Positions 47,360 to 58,200 are shown, numbered from the stretch's first letter. The stretch: 64,000 nt of DNA from Corynebacterium hansenii (GCF_030408795.1 NZ_CP047211.1:1860001-1924000); one strand, 5' to 3'. Notes: generated by a model from the letters alone, not told the origin. Numbers and translations: made by a program.

Positions 47360-48291
47360 GGCGCCCTCGTTCCGGGGGCGGGGGCGGGTGCCGGCGCGGG
47401 AGCGGGTGCGGCGCCCGCGGCGGGAGCCGGAGGCCGCGGCTGCGCGGGGGCGGGAGCGCCCACCCGGGCGGGAGCCGGAGCAGGGGCACCGACCGGTGCG
47501 GGGGCGCCAACCGGTGCGCCGACCGGTGCGGGGGCCGGAGCCGGTGCGGGGGCATCACCTCGGCCCGGCGCCGGAGCCGGAGCGGGGGCGCCGCCCGGCT
47601 CGGGCGGCGGCGCGGGCGCACCGTCCGGTTCCGGAACCGGCGCGGGCCCGGGATCGGGCAGCGGCAGCGGGCGCACGCCGAAGCGGCCGATGACCGCGTC
47701 GGCGGCCAACGCCTCCACCGCGGCGACGCCCGGGCGCCCCTCGATCGAGCGGAGCGCCCCGAGCGTGCCCCGAACCAGCAAGCCAGTCACGCCCGTCCCT
47801 CCGGTGCCCCGGGCAGCGGGGCCGGCGGAGCGCCCGAGCAGGGCCAATTCCCGTTCGATGATCGTGGCGCGCGTCTCTCCGGCCACCGGCTCGGGCAGGC
47901 TGCGCGAGACGATCTGCCCCACGTACATCGTCCCCACGCGCAGGCCGTCGAGCCCGGCTACCGCCGCGGCCGCGGTCGCGGCGTCGGCGGGCGGGTCGAA
48001 GGACACGAGCGCCCAGTGCAGGTCGGACGCGGCGGACGCCGAGCCATCGGCCAACGGCGGCGGAGTGAGCAGCGTCTTCGCCGCGCGCGCGGCGTATTCG
48101 GCGATGGGTTCGCCGGATTCGGCGCCGACCATGTCGCCGTTGACGTTCATGGGCCCGTGCACCCGGTTCGACCCCGCCATCAGGATCAGCGTGAGCGCCA
48201 GTCCGAGAGTGCAGACGATCGCGACGATCGCCGCGACGGGGCTGACCTCGCCGCGCTTCTTCTCGGGCTCGGGGGCGCGGTGGCGGCTCAT
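47356..48291 (-). CDS. membrane-anchored protein with Pro/Ala-rich C-terminal tail
   Basis: A 311-residue protein: a short charged N-terminus, one transmembrane helix (about residues 17-39), a folded extracytoplasmic region of about 160 residues, then about 100 residues made almost only of Pro, Ala, Gly, Glu and Val in PAPAPAP-type repeats. Such tails often span the cell wall. I do not recognise the folded part. ATGA overlap with rluD and GTGA overlap with rarD place it within an lspA-rluD-rarD operon. Confidence 0.8.
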   Translation of the reverse strand: MSRHRAPEPEKKRGEVSPVAAIVAIVCTLGLALTLILMAGSNRVHGPMNVNGDMVGAESGEPIAEYAARAAKTLLTPPPLADGSASAASDLHWALVSFDPPADAATAAAAVAGLDGLRVGTMYVGQIVSRSLPEPVAGETRATIIERELALLGRSAGPAARGTGGTGVTGLLVRGTLGALRSIEGRPGVAAVEALAADAVIGRFGVRPLPLPDPGPAPVPEPDGAPAPPPEPGGAPAPAPAPGRGDAPAPAPAPAPVGAPVGAPAPVGAPAPAPARVGAPAPAQPRPPAPAAGAAPAPAPAPAPAPGTRAP

Positions 48292-49214
48292 TGGGCCCTC
48301 AACACGTCGAGGGCGTGCTGCAGGTCATCCGGGTACGGGCAGTCGATCTGCATCCACCGGCCATCGGCCGGGTGCCGGAATCCCACCGACACGGCGTGCA
48401 GCCACTGGCGGGTCAGGCCGAGCTTCTTCGACAGCGCCTCGTCGGCGCCGTACATCGGGTCGCCGCAGCACGGGTGGTTGAGCGCGGAAAAATGCACGCG
48501 GATCTGGTGGGTGCGGCCGGTCTCCAGGCCCACCTCCAGCAGCGTCGCCGGGGCGAAGGCCTCCAGCGTCTTGTAGTGCGTCACCGCGTGCTTGCCGTCG
48601 CGGCGCACCGCGAACCGCCACCCGGCCGACGGGTGCCGGCCGATCGCGGCGTCGATGGTGCCCGACGACGGGTCGGGGTGCCCCTGCACCAGCGCGTGGT
48701 ACGTCTTGGTCACCTCGCGGTTCTTGAACGCCCGCTTGAGCACCGAGTACCCGCGCTCCGAGCAGGCCACCACCATCACGCCGGAGGTGCCCACGTCGAG
48801 CCTCTGCACGATGCCCTGGCGCTCGGGCGGGCCGGACGTCGAAATGCGGAACCCGGCCGCCGCCAGCCCGCCGATGACCGTCGGACCGGTCCAGCCGACG
48901 GACGGGTGCGCGGCGACGCCGACCGGCTTGTGCACGGCCACCAGATCGCTGTCGTGGTAGAGCACGTCCATGCCCTCGACGAGCTCTTCCTTGGGCATCA
49001 GGGGCGCCTGCACCTCGGGCAACAGCACCGACAGCCAGGCGTCCTCGTGCAGGCGGTCGGACTTGCCCACGGTCACGCCGTCGACCTGCACGTCGCCGGC
49101 CTCGGCCAGCTCGGCCGCCGCCGTGCGCGACAGCCCCAGAAGCTTGGCCAGCCCCGCGTCGACGCGCATGCCGGCCAGCCCCGGCGGCACGGGCATCTGC
49201 CTCGTCTCACGCAT
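48288..49214 (-). CDS. rluD: 23S rRNA pseudouridine synthase, RluD/RluA family
   Basis: A 308-residue protein with an N-terminal S4 domain ([20 protein letters not shown]) and a pseudouridine synthase domain. The catalytic Asp is in [16 protein letters not shown], and [28 protein letters not shown] and [10 protein letters not shown] are family motifs. It modifies uridines in large-subunit rRNA. ATG 49214 overlaps the lspA stop by 8 nt; a GTG at 49223 is less likely because GGGGGAG would be too close. Confidence 0.95.
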   Translation of the reverse strand: MRETRQMPVPPGLAGMRVDAGLAKLLGLSRTAAAELAEAGDVQVDGVTVGKSDRLHEDAWLSVLLPEVQAPLMPKEELVEGMDVLYHDSDLVAVHKPVGVAAHPSVGWTGPTVIGGLAAAGFRISTSGPPERQGIVQRLDVGTSGVMVVACSERGYSVLKRAFKNREVTKTYHALVQGHPDPSSGTIDAAIGRHPSAGWRFAVRRDGKHAVTHYKTLEAFAPATLLEVGLETGRTHQIRVHFSALNHPCCGDPMYGADEALSKKLGLTRQWLHAVSVGFRHPADGRWMQIDCPYPDDLQHALDVLRAQ

Positions 49215-49779
49215 CGCGGTCACGCTCCCCCGTCATCTCGTCGACGTCGGAGGAGAACATGATCCACCCCGCCAACATGATCACGCCGACGGTGATCGCC
49301 GCATCGGCGAGGTTGAACACGGCGAAGCCGCGCACCGACAGGAAGTCGACGACGTGCCCGAAGTAGAACGACGGATCGCGGAACAGCCGGTCGATGAGGT
49401 TGCCGGCCGCACCGCCCGCGATGAGCCCCGCCGAGACCACGGGCCACGGGGTGCGCAGCCACTTGGATCCGGCGGCCACCGCGACGATGAATCCGATCTG
49501 GATGGTCGTGAACAGCCACGTCGACCCGGTGCCCATGGAAAACGCGGCGCCCGGGTTGCGCAGCAGGGTCAGCTGGAACCAGTCGCCGAGGATGTTCACC
49601 GGCGGTTGCCCCTCCAGCGCGTCGACGGCGACGACCTTGCTGACCTGGTCGATCACGGCCACGAGCAGGACGGTCGCCGCCAGCAGCCCGCGCTTGGGGC
49701 GCAGGGTGGCCCACCGCCGGGCGGGGGCGCGGTCGGGCGGGGAATTCGTCTCTGATCCTGTGGAGGGGGAATTGGTCAC
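49207..49779 (-). CDS. lspA: lipoprotein signal peptidase
   Basis: LspA removes the signal peptide of diacylglyceryl-modified prolipoproteins in the cytoplasmic membrane. About 190 residues with four hydrophobic helices. [20 protein letters not shown] and FNLADAAIT are the family signatures; the catalytic pair is the Asp in NLIDR and the Asp in NLADA. GTG 49779 (GGGAG 10 nt upstream) is chosen, but ATG 49797 is also possible. It is divergent from a lipoprotein gene. Confidence 0.95.
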   Translation of the reverse strand: MTNSPSTGSETNSPPDRAPARRWATLRPKRGLLAATVLLVAVIDQVSKVVAVDALEGQPPVNILGDWFQLTLLRNPGAAFSMGTGSTWLFTTIQIGFIVAVAAGSKWLRTPWPVVSAGLIAGGAAGNLIDRLFRDPSFYFGHVVDFLSVRGFAVFNLADAAITVGVIMLAGWIMFSSDVDEMTGERDRDA

Positions 49780-49830
49780 GCGCCCATCATCTCCCATGTC
49801 CCCCGTTCGGGGCCAACGGCCCTGCGACGG

Positions 49831-49836
49831 TAGCCT
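49831..49836 (+). promoter_or_regulatory. -10 box of lipoprotein gene 49844
   Basis: TAGCCT ends 7 nt before GTG at 49844, indicating a leaderless mRNA and deciding that start over the ATG at 49850. Confidence 0.5.
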
Positions 49837-49843
49837 GGGCCAG

Positions 49844-50746
49844 GTGAAGATGCGTCGCCTTGCCCCCATGTTGCTCGCCGCCGGCCTGGTCCTGTCGGGC
49901 TGCGGCTCCGATCCCGCCCCCGAGACCGCCCCGGTTCCCCTCGAGCCCGCGAAGGTGACCCTGGTCGATGCGGGCCAGGGCACGTCCGACGTCGTCGCGT
50001 GGTCGGACGGCGGCAAGGAGCAGAAGACGTCGATCATCGTCACCCAGGGCTTCACCCAGAAGGCCGAGGGCCCGCGGGCGGACGGCTCCGCGGACACGAC
50101 CACGCCGGACACCCGCCTGGAAATGCCGGTGACGGTGTCCACCTCGGGCTCCGGCGCGGACCGCGCCGCGGAGGCGAAGGTGGGCGTCCCCTTCGGCTCC
50201 AACGCCGCGCTCAACGACGACATCGCCACCGCCGAGGGCTTCGTGGCCAAGTGGAAGGCCGACGCCACCGGCCGCATGGCGGATCTGGAGGTCGGCGCCC
50301 CGGAAGACGCGACCGACACCGCCCGCGCGGGCACCGAGGCGGCGCTGCTGCAGTGGGCGCGCCTGCCCATCGTCTTCCCGGCCGAGCCGATCGCGGCGGG
50401 CGCGGTGTGGAAGGTCGACGCCCACCTCGGCGGCGATTCCTCCCTCACCCAGACGCTGACCTACACGCTGCGGTCCCGCGAGGGCGACCGCGTCGAGCTC
50501 GGCGTCGTCGTCGACCAGACCCCCACCGTCACGGAGCTCGATTCCGGCGAGGGCGTGACCCTGCGCGTGGTCGAATCCAGCACGGAGACGCGGTCCGGGA
50601 ACCTGACCATCGACCTCGATTCGCCGCTGCCGACGGCCGGCCTCATCGACTACGTCACCACGGTGACCTACGGCGACGGCGAGGACGCCGATTCCGGCAC
50701 CCGCATCGTCCAGCAGACGCACCGCGCCGTGCAGTTCGGCAAGTAG
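49844..50746 (+). CDS. lipoprotein
   Basis: A 300-residue exported lipoprotein with lipobox LVLSGC and a mature part rich in beta strands (RLEMPVTVSTSG, TQTLTYTLRSREGDRVELGV, ETRSGNLTIDLDSPLPT). Two repeats of a similar beta domain may be present. There is no known family I can name. Its gene is divergent from lspA, the peptidase that would process it, with 64 bp between the starts. Confidence 0.85.
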   Translation: MKMRRLAPMLLAAGLVLSGCGSDPAPETAPVPLEPAKVTLVDAGQGTSDVVAWSDGGKEQKTSIIVTQGFTQKAEGPRADGSADTTTPDTRLEMPVTVSTSGSGADRAAEAKVGVPFGSNAALNDDIATAEGFVAKWKADATGRMADLEVGAPEDATDTARAGTEAALLQWARLPIVFPAEPIAAGAVWKVDAHLGGDSSLTQTLTYTLRSREGDRVELGVVVDQTPTVTELDSGEGVTLRVVESSTETRSGNLTIDLDSPLPTAGLIDYVTTVTYGDGEDADSGTRIVQQTHRAVQFGK

Positions 50747-50823
50747 GCGTCCCGGGCGCCGCACGAGTGGGACGAAGCCGGGCCGGACGAGCCGACGCAA
50801 GCAGAGACCGGCCGAACGCGCGG

Positions 50824-50859
50824 GAGGGCCCCGCATCCCATCGGGGATGCGGGGCCCTC
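50824..50859. terminator. bidirectional hairpin between convergent lipoprotein genes
   Basis: Arms 50824-50839 and 50844-50859 are a perfect 16-bp stem with an ATCG loop. It lies 78 nt past the stop of the plus-strand gene and about 120 nt past that of the minus-strand gene. Confidence 0.75.
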
Positions 50860-50920
50860 TCCCATTCGCGGTGCTTTCGCGTGCGCAGGACTCCGCGTCT
50901 GCCTTCCTTTGCGTCCGCCT

Positions 50921-50938
50921 TGCTTTGCGACGCCCGCG
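50921..50938. repeat. copy of motif TGCTTTGCGACGCCCGCG
   Basis: Longest copy of the recurrent motif, identical over 18 bases to the minus strand of 6530-6547. It lies between the hairpin and the stop of the minus-strand lipoprotein gene. Confidence 0.6.
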
Positions 50939-50981
50939 GTCCAGCCCTTCCGGCCGGAACCCGACGGCGCCGCGGAGCCGG

Positions 50982-51668
50982 TCAGCCCGGCTGGCCCTCC
51001 GGAGCCGGGGGCGCCGGCGGGGCCTCGGGGGCCGGGGCGTCGGCCGGCGGGGCCGGAGGAGCCGGGGGCGCCGGCGGGGCTTCGGGGGCCGGCGGCGCGG
51101 GCTCGGCGGGCGGGGCGTCCGGCGCGGCCGGAGCACCCTCGGCCGGCGGCGGCGGGGGCTGGACGCCCTGCGGCAGGCACATCGGCGGCACCTGGTCCGG
51201 GGCGACGTTCTTCACCAGCTCACACGCCCACGTCCGCGACAGCTTCCACTTGCCGTCGACGTTGCGGAACTCCACGCTCTCGATCAGCTGCGGCGGCTGC
51301 TCCGGCAGGATGAAGTTGACGCCGGCCAGCACGGAATCGGGCGTGTAGCCCGGCAGAACCGGCTCGACGACCTCGAGGGTGGCCCCCGACTCCTGCTTGG
51401 AGCGGGTCATCACGTCGAAAAGCTCCGCGGCCTCCTCGCCGTTCTCGACCGTCTGCGCCTTCTCCTCGACGGGCAGGTTCGGGTCGGTCGCGCGGGCCAG
51501 GATGTCGTTGAGCTCCATGGCCGTGGGGAACGCCGCGACTTCGGAAGCCGACGTCGTGGGGGTCGTGCTGGACTCTTCGGTGCCCTTGCCATCATCGCCG
51601 CACGCCGCAAGCGTCAGTGCGGTGGCGCCCGCGACCAGGGTCGCGGTCAGACTGCGGTGGAACTTCAT
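50982..51668 (-). CDS. lipoprotein with MTB12-like domain and Pro/Ala-rich tail
   Basis: A 228-residue lipoprotein with lipobox LTLAAC. The central part (FPTAMELNDILARATDPNLP, then KAQTVENG, and FRNVDGKWKLSRTWACELVKN) resembles the C-terminal domain of the mycobacterial low-molecular-weight antigen MTB12, as I remember it. The last 60 residues are proline- and alanine-rich (APPAPEAPPAPPAPPAPP) and probably extend through the wall. GAGGAG is 4 nt before ATG 51668. Function unknown; the MTB12 link is moderate. Confidence 0.8.
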   Translation of the reverse strand: MKFHRSLTATLVAGATALTLAACGDDGKGTEESSTTPTTSASEVAAFPTAMELNDILARATDPNLPVEEKAQTVENGEEAAELFDVMTRSKQESGATLEVVEPVLPGYTPDSVLAGVNFILPEQPPQLIESVEFRNVDGKWKLSRTWACELVKNVAPDQVPPMCLPQGVQPPPPPAEGAPAAPDAPPAEPAPPAPEAPPAPPAPPAPPADAPAPEAPPAPPAPEGQPG

Positions 51669-51779
51669 TTCACTCCTCATCGGGCCCGGGCTGCGGCGGT
51701 GAGCCGGCCCCGGGGTCCTTTGGCGGTGGTTGCCGGTTGATCGGTACGCCCGGCGATTCTACACCCGACCGCACCTCCG

Positions 51780-51785
51780 TAGAGT
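51780..51785 (+). promoter_or_regulatory. -10 box of ansA
   Basis: TAGAGT ends 7 nt before ATG 51793, so ansA is probably leaderless. Confidence 0.5.
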
Positions 51786-51792
51786 GGTGCGC

Positions 51793-52737
51793 ATGTCCGA
51801 CACCGATGCCGCACCCGCCCGCCTCGTCGTCCTGACCACCGGCGGAACGATCGCCTGCACCAGCGACCGACAGGGCCATCTGCTGCCCACCCTGGACGGG
51901 GAATCCCTCGTCCGGCCGATCGCCGACCGATTCCCCTCCGGTTCCGTCGACGTCGAGGTCCGCGAGATCGCCCACATCGACTCCGCCTCCATGACCCTGG
52001 CGGAGGTCGACGAGCTCAACGCCGTCATCCACGAGATCCTCGCAGACCCCGGCGTCGACGGGATCGTGGTCACCCACGGCACCGACTCGATGGAGGAGAC
52101 CGCGATGGCCGTGGACGTCTTCCTCGACGACCAGCGCCCGGTGGTGTTCACCGGCGCCCAGAAGCCCGCCGATCACCCGGAGGCCGACGGGCCGAACAAC
52201 CTCTTCGAGGCGATGGTCGTGGCCATGGACGCCTCGGCCCGCGGCATCGGCGCGCTCATCGTCTTCGGCCACGCGGTGCTGCCCGTGCGCGGCGCCGTGA
52301 AGTGGCACACCACCGACGAGCTCGGATTCGCCACCAACGCCCCGGAGGACCCGGTGCGCCCGGCCGCCCTGCCCCTGAAGGAGCTGGCCGACGTCCGCGT
52401 CGACATCGTCCCCGCCCACGCGGGTGCCGACGGCGCGTTCGTCGACGCCGCGATCGACGCCGGGGCTCGGGGTCTGGTCGTGGAGGGCATGGGCGCCGGC
52501 AACGTCGGCACCGCGATGGCCGCGGCGATCGGCCGGGCGATCGAGGCCGACATCCCCGTCGTCATGTGCACCCGCGTGCCCCGCGGCGACGTCCACGGCA
52601 CCTACGGCGGCGTCGGGGGCGGCGCGACCCTGGCGGCGCGCGGCGTCGTCGGCGCGGGCTGCGTCCACGCCCCGCAGGCGCGCATCATCCTCGCCGCCGC
52701 CATCGCCGCCGGCGTGCACCCCCAGACGTTGTTCTAG
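51793..52737 (+). CDS. ansA: asparaginase
   Basis: An L-asparaginase of about 314 residues that hydrolyses asparagine to aspartate and ammonia. The two active-site segments are LTTGGTIACT (residues 15-23, nucleophilic Thr) and VVTHGTDSMEETA (about 95-107), with Lys in FTGAQKPADHPEADG. Without a signal peptide it is cytoplasmic. The C-terminal 27 bp of the gene have been copied imperfectly just downstream of the stop. Confidence 0.95.
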   Translation: MSDTDAAPARLVVLTTGGTIACTSDRQGHLLPTLDGESLVRPIADRFPSGSVDVEVREIAHIDSASMTLAEVDELNAVIHEILADPGVDGIVVTHGTDSMEETAMAVDVFLDDQRPVVFTGAQKPADHPEADGPNNLFEAMVVAMDASARGIGALIVFGHAVLPVRGAVKWHTTDELGFATNAPEDPVRPAALPLKELADVRVDIVPAHAGADGAFVDAAIDAGARGLVVEGMGAGNVGTAMAAAIGRAIEADIPVVMCTRVPRGDVHGTYGGVGGGATLAARGVVGAGCVHAPQARIILAAAIAAGVHPQTLF

Positions 52738-52766
52738 GCGCGTGCACCCCCGGACTCCGTTCCAGG
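52712..52766. repeat. duplication of the ansA 3' end
   Basis: 52712-52738, ending in the TAG stop, is repeated at 52740-52766 with 5 mismatches in 27 bases; the period is 28 bp, not a multiple of three, and the copy has CAG in place of TAG. Confidence 0.7.
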
Positions 52767-52778
52767 CTTCGGGCCCGT

Positions 52779-54236
52779 CTAGGCGTCGGGCCCCGGCGGG
52801 CGCGGCGCACCCGGCGGGTCCGACTTCGGCGGCTGGTCCGCCCATTCGGCGGCGTCGTCGTGCTCCGAGAACCAATCCTCCCAGTCGAGGCTGCACAGCG
52901 GCGAGCATTCCCGCAGGTCCGGATCGTTTTCATCGAGGCTGATGCCGCGCCCCGGCCCCGTCGACCGCGATTCGAACCGCACCGACACCACGCCGTGGCC
53001 CGACCCCTGCACCCACCCGTGGCCGTACTCGGGGTGGTGGACGTCGGAGGTCGGCGCCCACTTCGAATCCGAGGCGCGGAACGTCGGCAACGTGCCGTCG
53101 CCGGTCAGCTCGACCAGGCCGGCGGGCATGTCCGCCAACCCCGGCACGGCGTCCTCCACGATCTGGCCGCGATCCAGCTCGGGGAACAGCACCTCCTGCA
53201 TCGTCGCGTCGAGCCCGGACAGCCCCACGCCGACCAGCCGCACGGGGCCGATCGACGCGGGGTCGAACGCCAGCCGGTGGGCCACCGACAGCAGCGTCTC
53301 CGCGTCCTGGGTGGCGTAGGGCAACGTCTCGGACCGCGTGTGCAGGCTCAGATCGGCGAGCCGGACCTTGACGGTGATCGTGCGCGCGCCGCGGCCGTCG
53401 GAAAGCAGCCGGCCGTGCGATTTCCGCCCGGCGCGCTCGATGGCCGAATGCATCTGCGCCGTCGATTCCAGGTCGCGCGGGTACGTGTACTCGGCCGAGA
53501 TGGACTTCGCGATGTCCCGTTCCTTCACCGGCCGATCGTCGATCCCGCGCGCCAGCAGCTGCAGCGCCGGCCCGACGGTGCGGCCCAGGGTGATCTCGAC
53601 GTCGCGGGGTTCCAGCGCGGCGAAATCCGCGATGGTTTCCACGCCCTGCGCCTTCAGCTTGGCTTCGGTCACCGGGCCGACGCCCCAGAGCTTTCCGACG
53701 GGCAGCGGGTCGAGCAATTCATGCTGCCGCGATTTTTCGATGATGTACACGCCATCGGGTTTCGCCAGCCCGGAGCCGATCTTGGCGAACTGCTTGCCAG
53801 GACCCGCGCCGATGGACGAGGGCAGACCCGTCTCGGCGCGGATGTCGGCGCGCAGCCGCTGGGCCCACTCCTCCACCGTCGCGGCGTCGGCGCCGGCCAG
53901 CTCGGCGGGCTCCATGAACGCCTCGTCGACGCTGAGCTGCTCCACCACGGGCACGCGCTCGCGGATGACGGAAAACACCCGCCGGGACACCGGGCCGTAG
54001 ATGCCCTTCCGCGGGCCGACGACCACGGCGCCCGGCGGCATGAGTCGGCGGGCCTGCATCATCGGCATGGCCGAATGGGCGCCGTGGGCGCGCGCCTCAT
54101 AGGAGCACCCCGCGACCACCCCGCGGCCGGAAACGCCCCCGACCAGGACCGGCCTGCCCCGCAGCGTCGGCCGGGTCAACTGTTCGACGGACGCGTAGAA
54201 CGCGTCCATGTCGATGTGCAGGACCCAGCGATGCAT
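52779..54236 (-). CDS. dinB: DNA polymerase IV
   Basis: A Y-family translesion polymerase of 485 residues. VLHIDMDAFYASVEQL at the N-terminus and LSVDEAFME (about residue 102) carry the catalytic acids; WGVGPVTEAKLKAQGVETIA is the HhH/thumb region, and the little finger follows. Beyond about residue 370 is a C-terminal extension of some 110 residues ending in a proline-rich, acidic tail that is not part of the usual enzyme. A TATGCT box ends 8 nt before the ATG. No LexA box is evident. Confidence 0.94.
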   Translation of the reverse strand: MHRWVLHIDMDAFYASVEQLTRPTLRGRPVLVGGVSGRGVVAGCSYEARAHGAHSAMPMMQARRLMPPGAVVVGPRKGIYGPVSRRVFSVIRERVPVVEQLSVDEAFMEPAELAGADAATVEEWAQRLRADIRAETGLPSSIGAGPGKQFAKIGSGLAKPDGVYIIEKSRQHELLDPLPVGKLWGVGPVTEAKLKAQGVETIADFAALEPRDVEITLGRTVGPALQLLARGIDDRPVKERDIAKSISAEYTYPRDLESTAQMHSAIERAGRKSHGRLLSDGRGARTITVKVRLADLSLHTRSETLPYATQDAETLLSVAHRLAFDPASIGPVRLVGVGLSGLDATMQEVLFPELDRGQIVEDAVPGLADMPAGLVELTGDGTLPTFRASDSKWAPTSDVHHPEYGHGWVQGSGHGVVSVRFESRSTGPGRGISLDENDPDLRECSPLCSLDWEDWFSEHDDAAEWADQPPKSDPPGAPRPPGPDA

Positions 54237-54265
54237 GACTGCCCAGCATAGGGGGCGGCCACCGC

Positions 54266-55111
54266 TCAGGCGGCGTCGGCCTCCCCGCCTGCGGCGGCCA
54301 CCTCACCGCCTGCGGCGTCGGTCACCCGATCCACGGTAGCCACCTCACCAGTCGAGCCGGCCGCCTCTCCGTCCGCCGCCGCGCCTTTCCTCTTCGGCCG
54401 CACATGCGACCGCGCGGCCAGCAGCGACAGCGCGTACTCGACGGCCACCGGCGGCACGTCCATGGCATCGGCCACGCCCAGGATCACGTCCTTGGCCCAC
54501 GACGCCGGCACCGCCCTGCCCAAACCCAGGAAACGCAGCACGCGCGCCCCCGGGTCCAGCACGTCGGAGCCCGCGAGCAGGCGCAGATGGCAGAACGAGG
54601 TCTCCCCCAGCCCGTGGACCCCCAACCACTCGTTGCGCAACGCGATCGGGCTGATGCGCAGGCGCCGGCGGAAGCTCTCCAGGCCGACGATGCCGGCGTC
54701 GTCGAGGACCGTGGCGGCCTCCTCCGCGATGATGGTCTTCAACCTGCCCGCGATGCGGTTGCGGGGGAACACGGGCCGGCGCGCCCCGGGTTCGCCCTCC
54801 ACGACGCGGACCGGCCCCGCCCCGGTCAGCCCGGGCAGATTGCGCAGCGCCACGGCCAGATCCCACGCCGTGACCGCGGCGATGCCCTCCTCCACCTGCC
54901 AATGCCGCCACCGATCGACGACGCGGTCGACGTCGACGCTGCGGGCGCGGACCGAAAACACCGCGTCGATGACGCATTCGGCGATGTCCGCCCGCCGCGC
55001 CCACGTCCAGGGCCAGTTCTTCCCCGGCCCGAACTCCTCCCCGAGCAACCTCGCCACCGCGTCGACGGTGCCCAGGTACTCGACCTCCTCCAGCTTCGGA
55101 GCGTCCTCCAT
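54266..55111 (-). CDS. hypothetical protein, HhH-like
   Basis: A 281-residue soluble helical protein. The stretch GVHGLGETSFCHLRLLAGSD, then VLDPGARVLRFLG looks like the helix-hairpin-helix region of base-excision glycosylases (compare G-x-G-x-x-T and D-T-H-V-R-R), but no catalytic Lys/Asp pair is convincing, so a DNA-binding role is only suggested. The C-terminal 60 residues are low-complexity Ala/Gly/Glu. ATG 55111 is chosen; ATG 55129 is in frame. It lies between dinB and ileS, 29 nt upstream of dinB on the same strand. Confidence 0.7.
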   Translation of the reverse strand: MEDAPKLEEVEYLGTVDAVARLLGEEFGPGKNWPWTWARRADIAECVIDAVFSVRARSVDVDRVVDRWRHWQVEEGIAAVTAWDLAVALRNLPGLTGAGPVRVVEGEPGARRPVFPRNRIAGRLKTIIAEEAATVLDDAGIVGLESFRRRLRISPIALRNEWLGVHGLGETSFCHLRLLAGSDVLDPGARVLRFLGLGRAVPASWAKDVILGVADAMDVPPVAVEYALSLLAARSHVRPKRKGAAADGEAAGSTGEVATVDRVTDAAGGEVAAAGGEADAA

Positions 55112-55173
55112 CCCCCGATTCCCCCTCATGATCCGCGGGGCCGGCCCGTCCGGCGCCCGATGACCCGAACGCT

Positions 55174-55216
55174 ACGGCCACCGCCTCCCGCATGCTGCGC
55201 GGGAGGCGGTGGCCGT
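55174..55216 (-). terminator. terminator of ileS
   Basis: Arms 55174-55191 and 55199-55216 form a perfect 18-bp stem with a 7-nt loop, 33 nt after the ileS stop. It lacks a U-run. Confidence 0.65.
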
Positions 55217-55248
55217 GGGGCGATTGTGGATCGATCGGGTGCCGTGGA

Positions 55249-58200
55249 CTACTCCGCTGAAGCCTTGGCGACGTCGGCGGTGCAGCCGTCGCCCAGATCA
55301 TGGGCCAGGGCGCCGCCGTCGACGGTCACCTCGAAGGACGTCGCCAGCACCTCGCCGGCGATGAGGTCCCTGTGGCGCTCCGCCCACTCGGCGCGCTCGG
55401 CGGGAACGGCCATGGTCACCGAGATCCGGTCGGTGATCTCCAGGCCGGATGCCTTGCGGGCGTCCTGCAGGCCGCGGATCCGGTCGGCGGCCCAACCGCG
55501 GGCCTCCAGCTCCTCGGTGACGGTCATGTCCAGCACGACCAGGCCGTCCACGCCGTCGACCTCGGCGGTGGACTCGGCGTTCTCCGCCACCAGTCGGCGG
55601 GTGTACTCGCCCTCCTCCAGGGCGATGCCGCCGGCGACGACCGTGCCGTCGACGACCTCGTAGTCGCCGGACTTCACGGCCTTGATGACCTTCTGCACGT
55701 CCTTGCCCAGGCGCGGGCCCGCGGCGCGGGCGTTGACGGCGACCTCGAAGCGGCCGACGGACGCGACGTCCTCGGTCAGCTCCACGTCGTCGACGTTGAC
55801 CTCGTCGCGGATGATGTCCTTGAACGGCTCCAGCGCGTCCGCGTCCGGGATGGCCACGGTCAGCTTCGGCAGCGGCAGGCGGTTGCGCAGCTGGTGGGCC
55901 TTGCGCACGCGAGACGACGCCGAGCACACCGCACGGACGTCGTCCATTGCCGCGACGAGCGCGTCGTCGTCGGAAAGCTCGTCCGCGGACGGCCACGGGG
56001 CCAGGTGCACCGAACGGCCGCCGGTCAGCGACTTCCAGATCACCTCGGTCGCCATCGGCAGCATCGGCGCGGCCAGGCGGGTGAGGGTCTCCAGCACCGT
56101 GTACAGGGTGTTGAAGGCCTCGGGGTGCTCCTCGTCGCCCGCCCAGAAGCGATCGCGGGAACGGCGGACGTACCAGTTGGTCAGCGCGTCGCAGAACCAG
56201 CGGATCTCGTCGGTGGCGCCGGCGATGTCGGTGTCGTCCAGCTTGGCGGTCGTCGCCTTCACCGTCGCCGCGAGCTTCGCCAGGATGTAGCGGTCCAGCA
56301 CGTTGTCCGAATCCGTCGCGTGCTCGGCCGGCTTGGAGGCGTAGAGCTGCAGGAACGAGTACGCGTTCCACATCGGAAGCAGCGCCTGGCGCACGCCGTC
56401 GCGGATGCCCTGCTCGGTGACCACCAGGTTGCCGCCGCGCAGGATCGGCGAGGACATGAGGAACCAGCGCATGGCGTCGGAGCCGTCGCGCTTGAAGACC
56501 TCGTTGACGTTCGGGTAGTTGCCCTTGGACTTGGACATCTTCAGGCCGTCGTTGCCCAGCACGATGCCGTGGGCGACGACCTTCTTGAACGCCGGGCGGT
56601 CGAACAGCGCCGTCGACAGCACGTGGAGGGTGTAGAACCAGCCGCGGGTCTGGCCCGAGTACTCGACGATGAAGTCCGCCGGCGAGTGGGCGTCGAACCA
56701 TTCCTTGTTCTCGAACGGGTAGTGCTTCTGCGCGAAGGGCATGGAGCCGGACTCGAACCAGCAGTCCAGGACCTCCGGCACGCGGCGCATCATCGACTTG
56801 CCGGTCGGGTCATCCGGGTTCGGGCGGACCAGCTCGTCGATGTCGGGGCGGTGCAGCGACTTGGGGCGCTCGCCGAAGTCGCGCTCCAGCTCCTCCAGGG
56901 AGCCGTAGACGTCGACGCGCGGGTACTCCTCGTTGTCCGACACCCACACCGGGATGGGCGAGCCCCAGTAGCGCGAGCGCGAGATGTTCCAGTCGCGCGC
57001 GCCCTCGAGCCACTTGCCGAACTGCCCGTCGCGCATGTGCTCCGGCATCCACTCGATCTGCTCGCGGTTGAGCTCGACCATGCGGTCGCGGAACTTGGTC
57101 ACGGCGACGAACCACGACGGCAGCGCCATGTAGATCAGCGGCTCGCCGGAGCGCCACGAGTGCGGGTAGGAGTGCTCGATGGTCTGGTGGCGCACCACGC
57201 GGCCCGCGCCCTTGAGGTCGCGGATGATGTCCTTGTTGGCATCGAAGACCAGCTGGCCCTCGTACGGCGGCGTCAAGGACGTGAACTTGCCGTCCATGTC
57301 GACAGGGATGACCAGCTCGATGCCGTAGCGGCTGCAGGTGTTCATGTCGTCCTCGCCAAAGGCGGGGGCCTGGTGGACGATGCCGGTGCCGTCCTCGGTG
57401 GTGACGTAATCGGCCACGAGCACCTGGAACGCATTGGGCTGATCGGCGAAGAAGTCGAAGATCGGCCGGTACGTCAGGCCCTCCAGCTGCGCGCCGGTGT
57501 AGGTCGCCACGACCTCGCGGTCCTTGCCCAGCTCCTTGGCGAACGACGCGACCAGGTTCGATGCCAGCAGGAAGGTGCGCCCGGCGAACTCCGCCAGGCC
57601 CTTCTCCCCCACGCGGACCAGCGAGTACTCGACCTCGGGGTGCACCGCCAGCGCCAGGTTCGACGGCAGGGTCCACGGGGTGGTCGTCCAGGCAAGGGCG
57701 GCGGAGTCGGAAAGCTCGGGATGCTCCGCCAGCGTCGCCTCGGCGGCGGAGCCGGCGACGGCGCCGGTGACCGGGAAAGTGACCGTCAGGGTCGGGTCCT
57801 GGCGCATCTTGTACGAGTCGTCCAGGCGGGTCTCGTGGTTGGACAGCGACGTGTGCTCGGCCCACGAGTACGGCAGGACGCGGAAGCCCTGGTAGATCAG
57901 CCCCTTGTCGTAGAGCTCCTTGAACGCCCACATGACGGACTCCATGAAGCCGGGGTCCATGGTCTTGTAGCCGTTGTCGAAGTCGACCCAGCGGGCCTGG
58001 CGGGTGACGTAGTCCTGCCACTCGTTGGTGTACTCGAGCACCGACGTGGCGCAGTACTCGTTGAACTTGGCCAAGCCCATGTCCTCGATCTGGCCCTTGT
58101 CGGTGATGCCCAGCTGCTTTTCTGCCTCCAGCTCCGCGGGCAGGCCGTGGCAGTCCCAGCCGAAGACGCGGTTGACCTGCTTGCCGCGCATGGTCTGGTA

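Noticed and set aside
52779..54300. LexA/SOS control of dinB
   Set aside because: No palindrome resembling a LexA box is present near the start.
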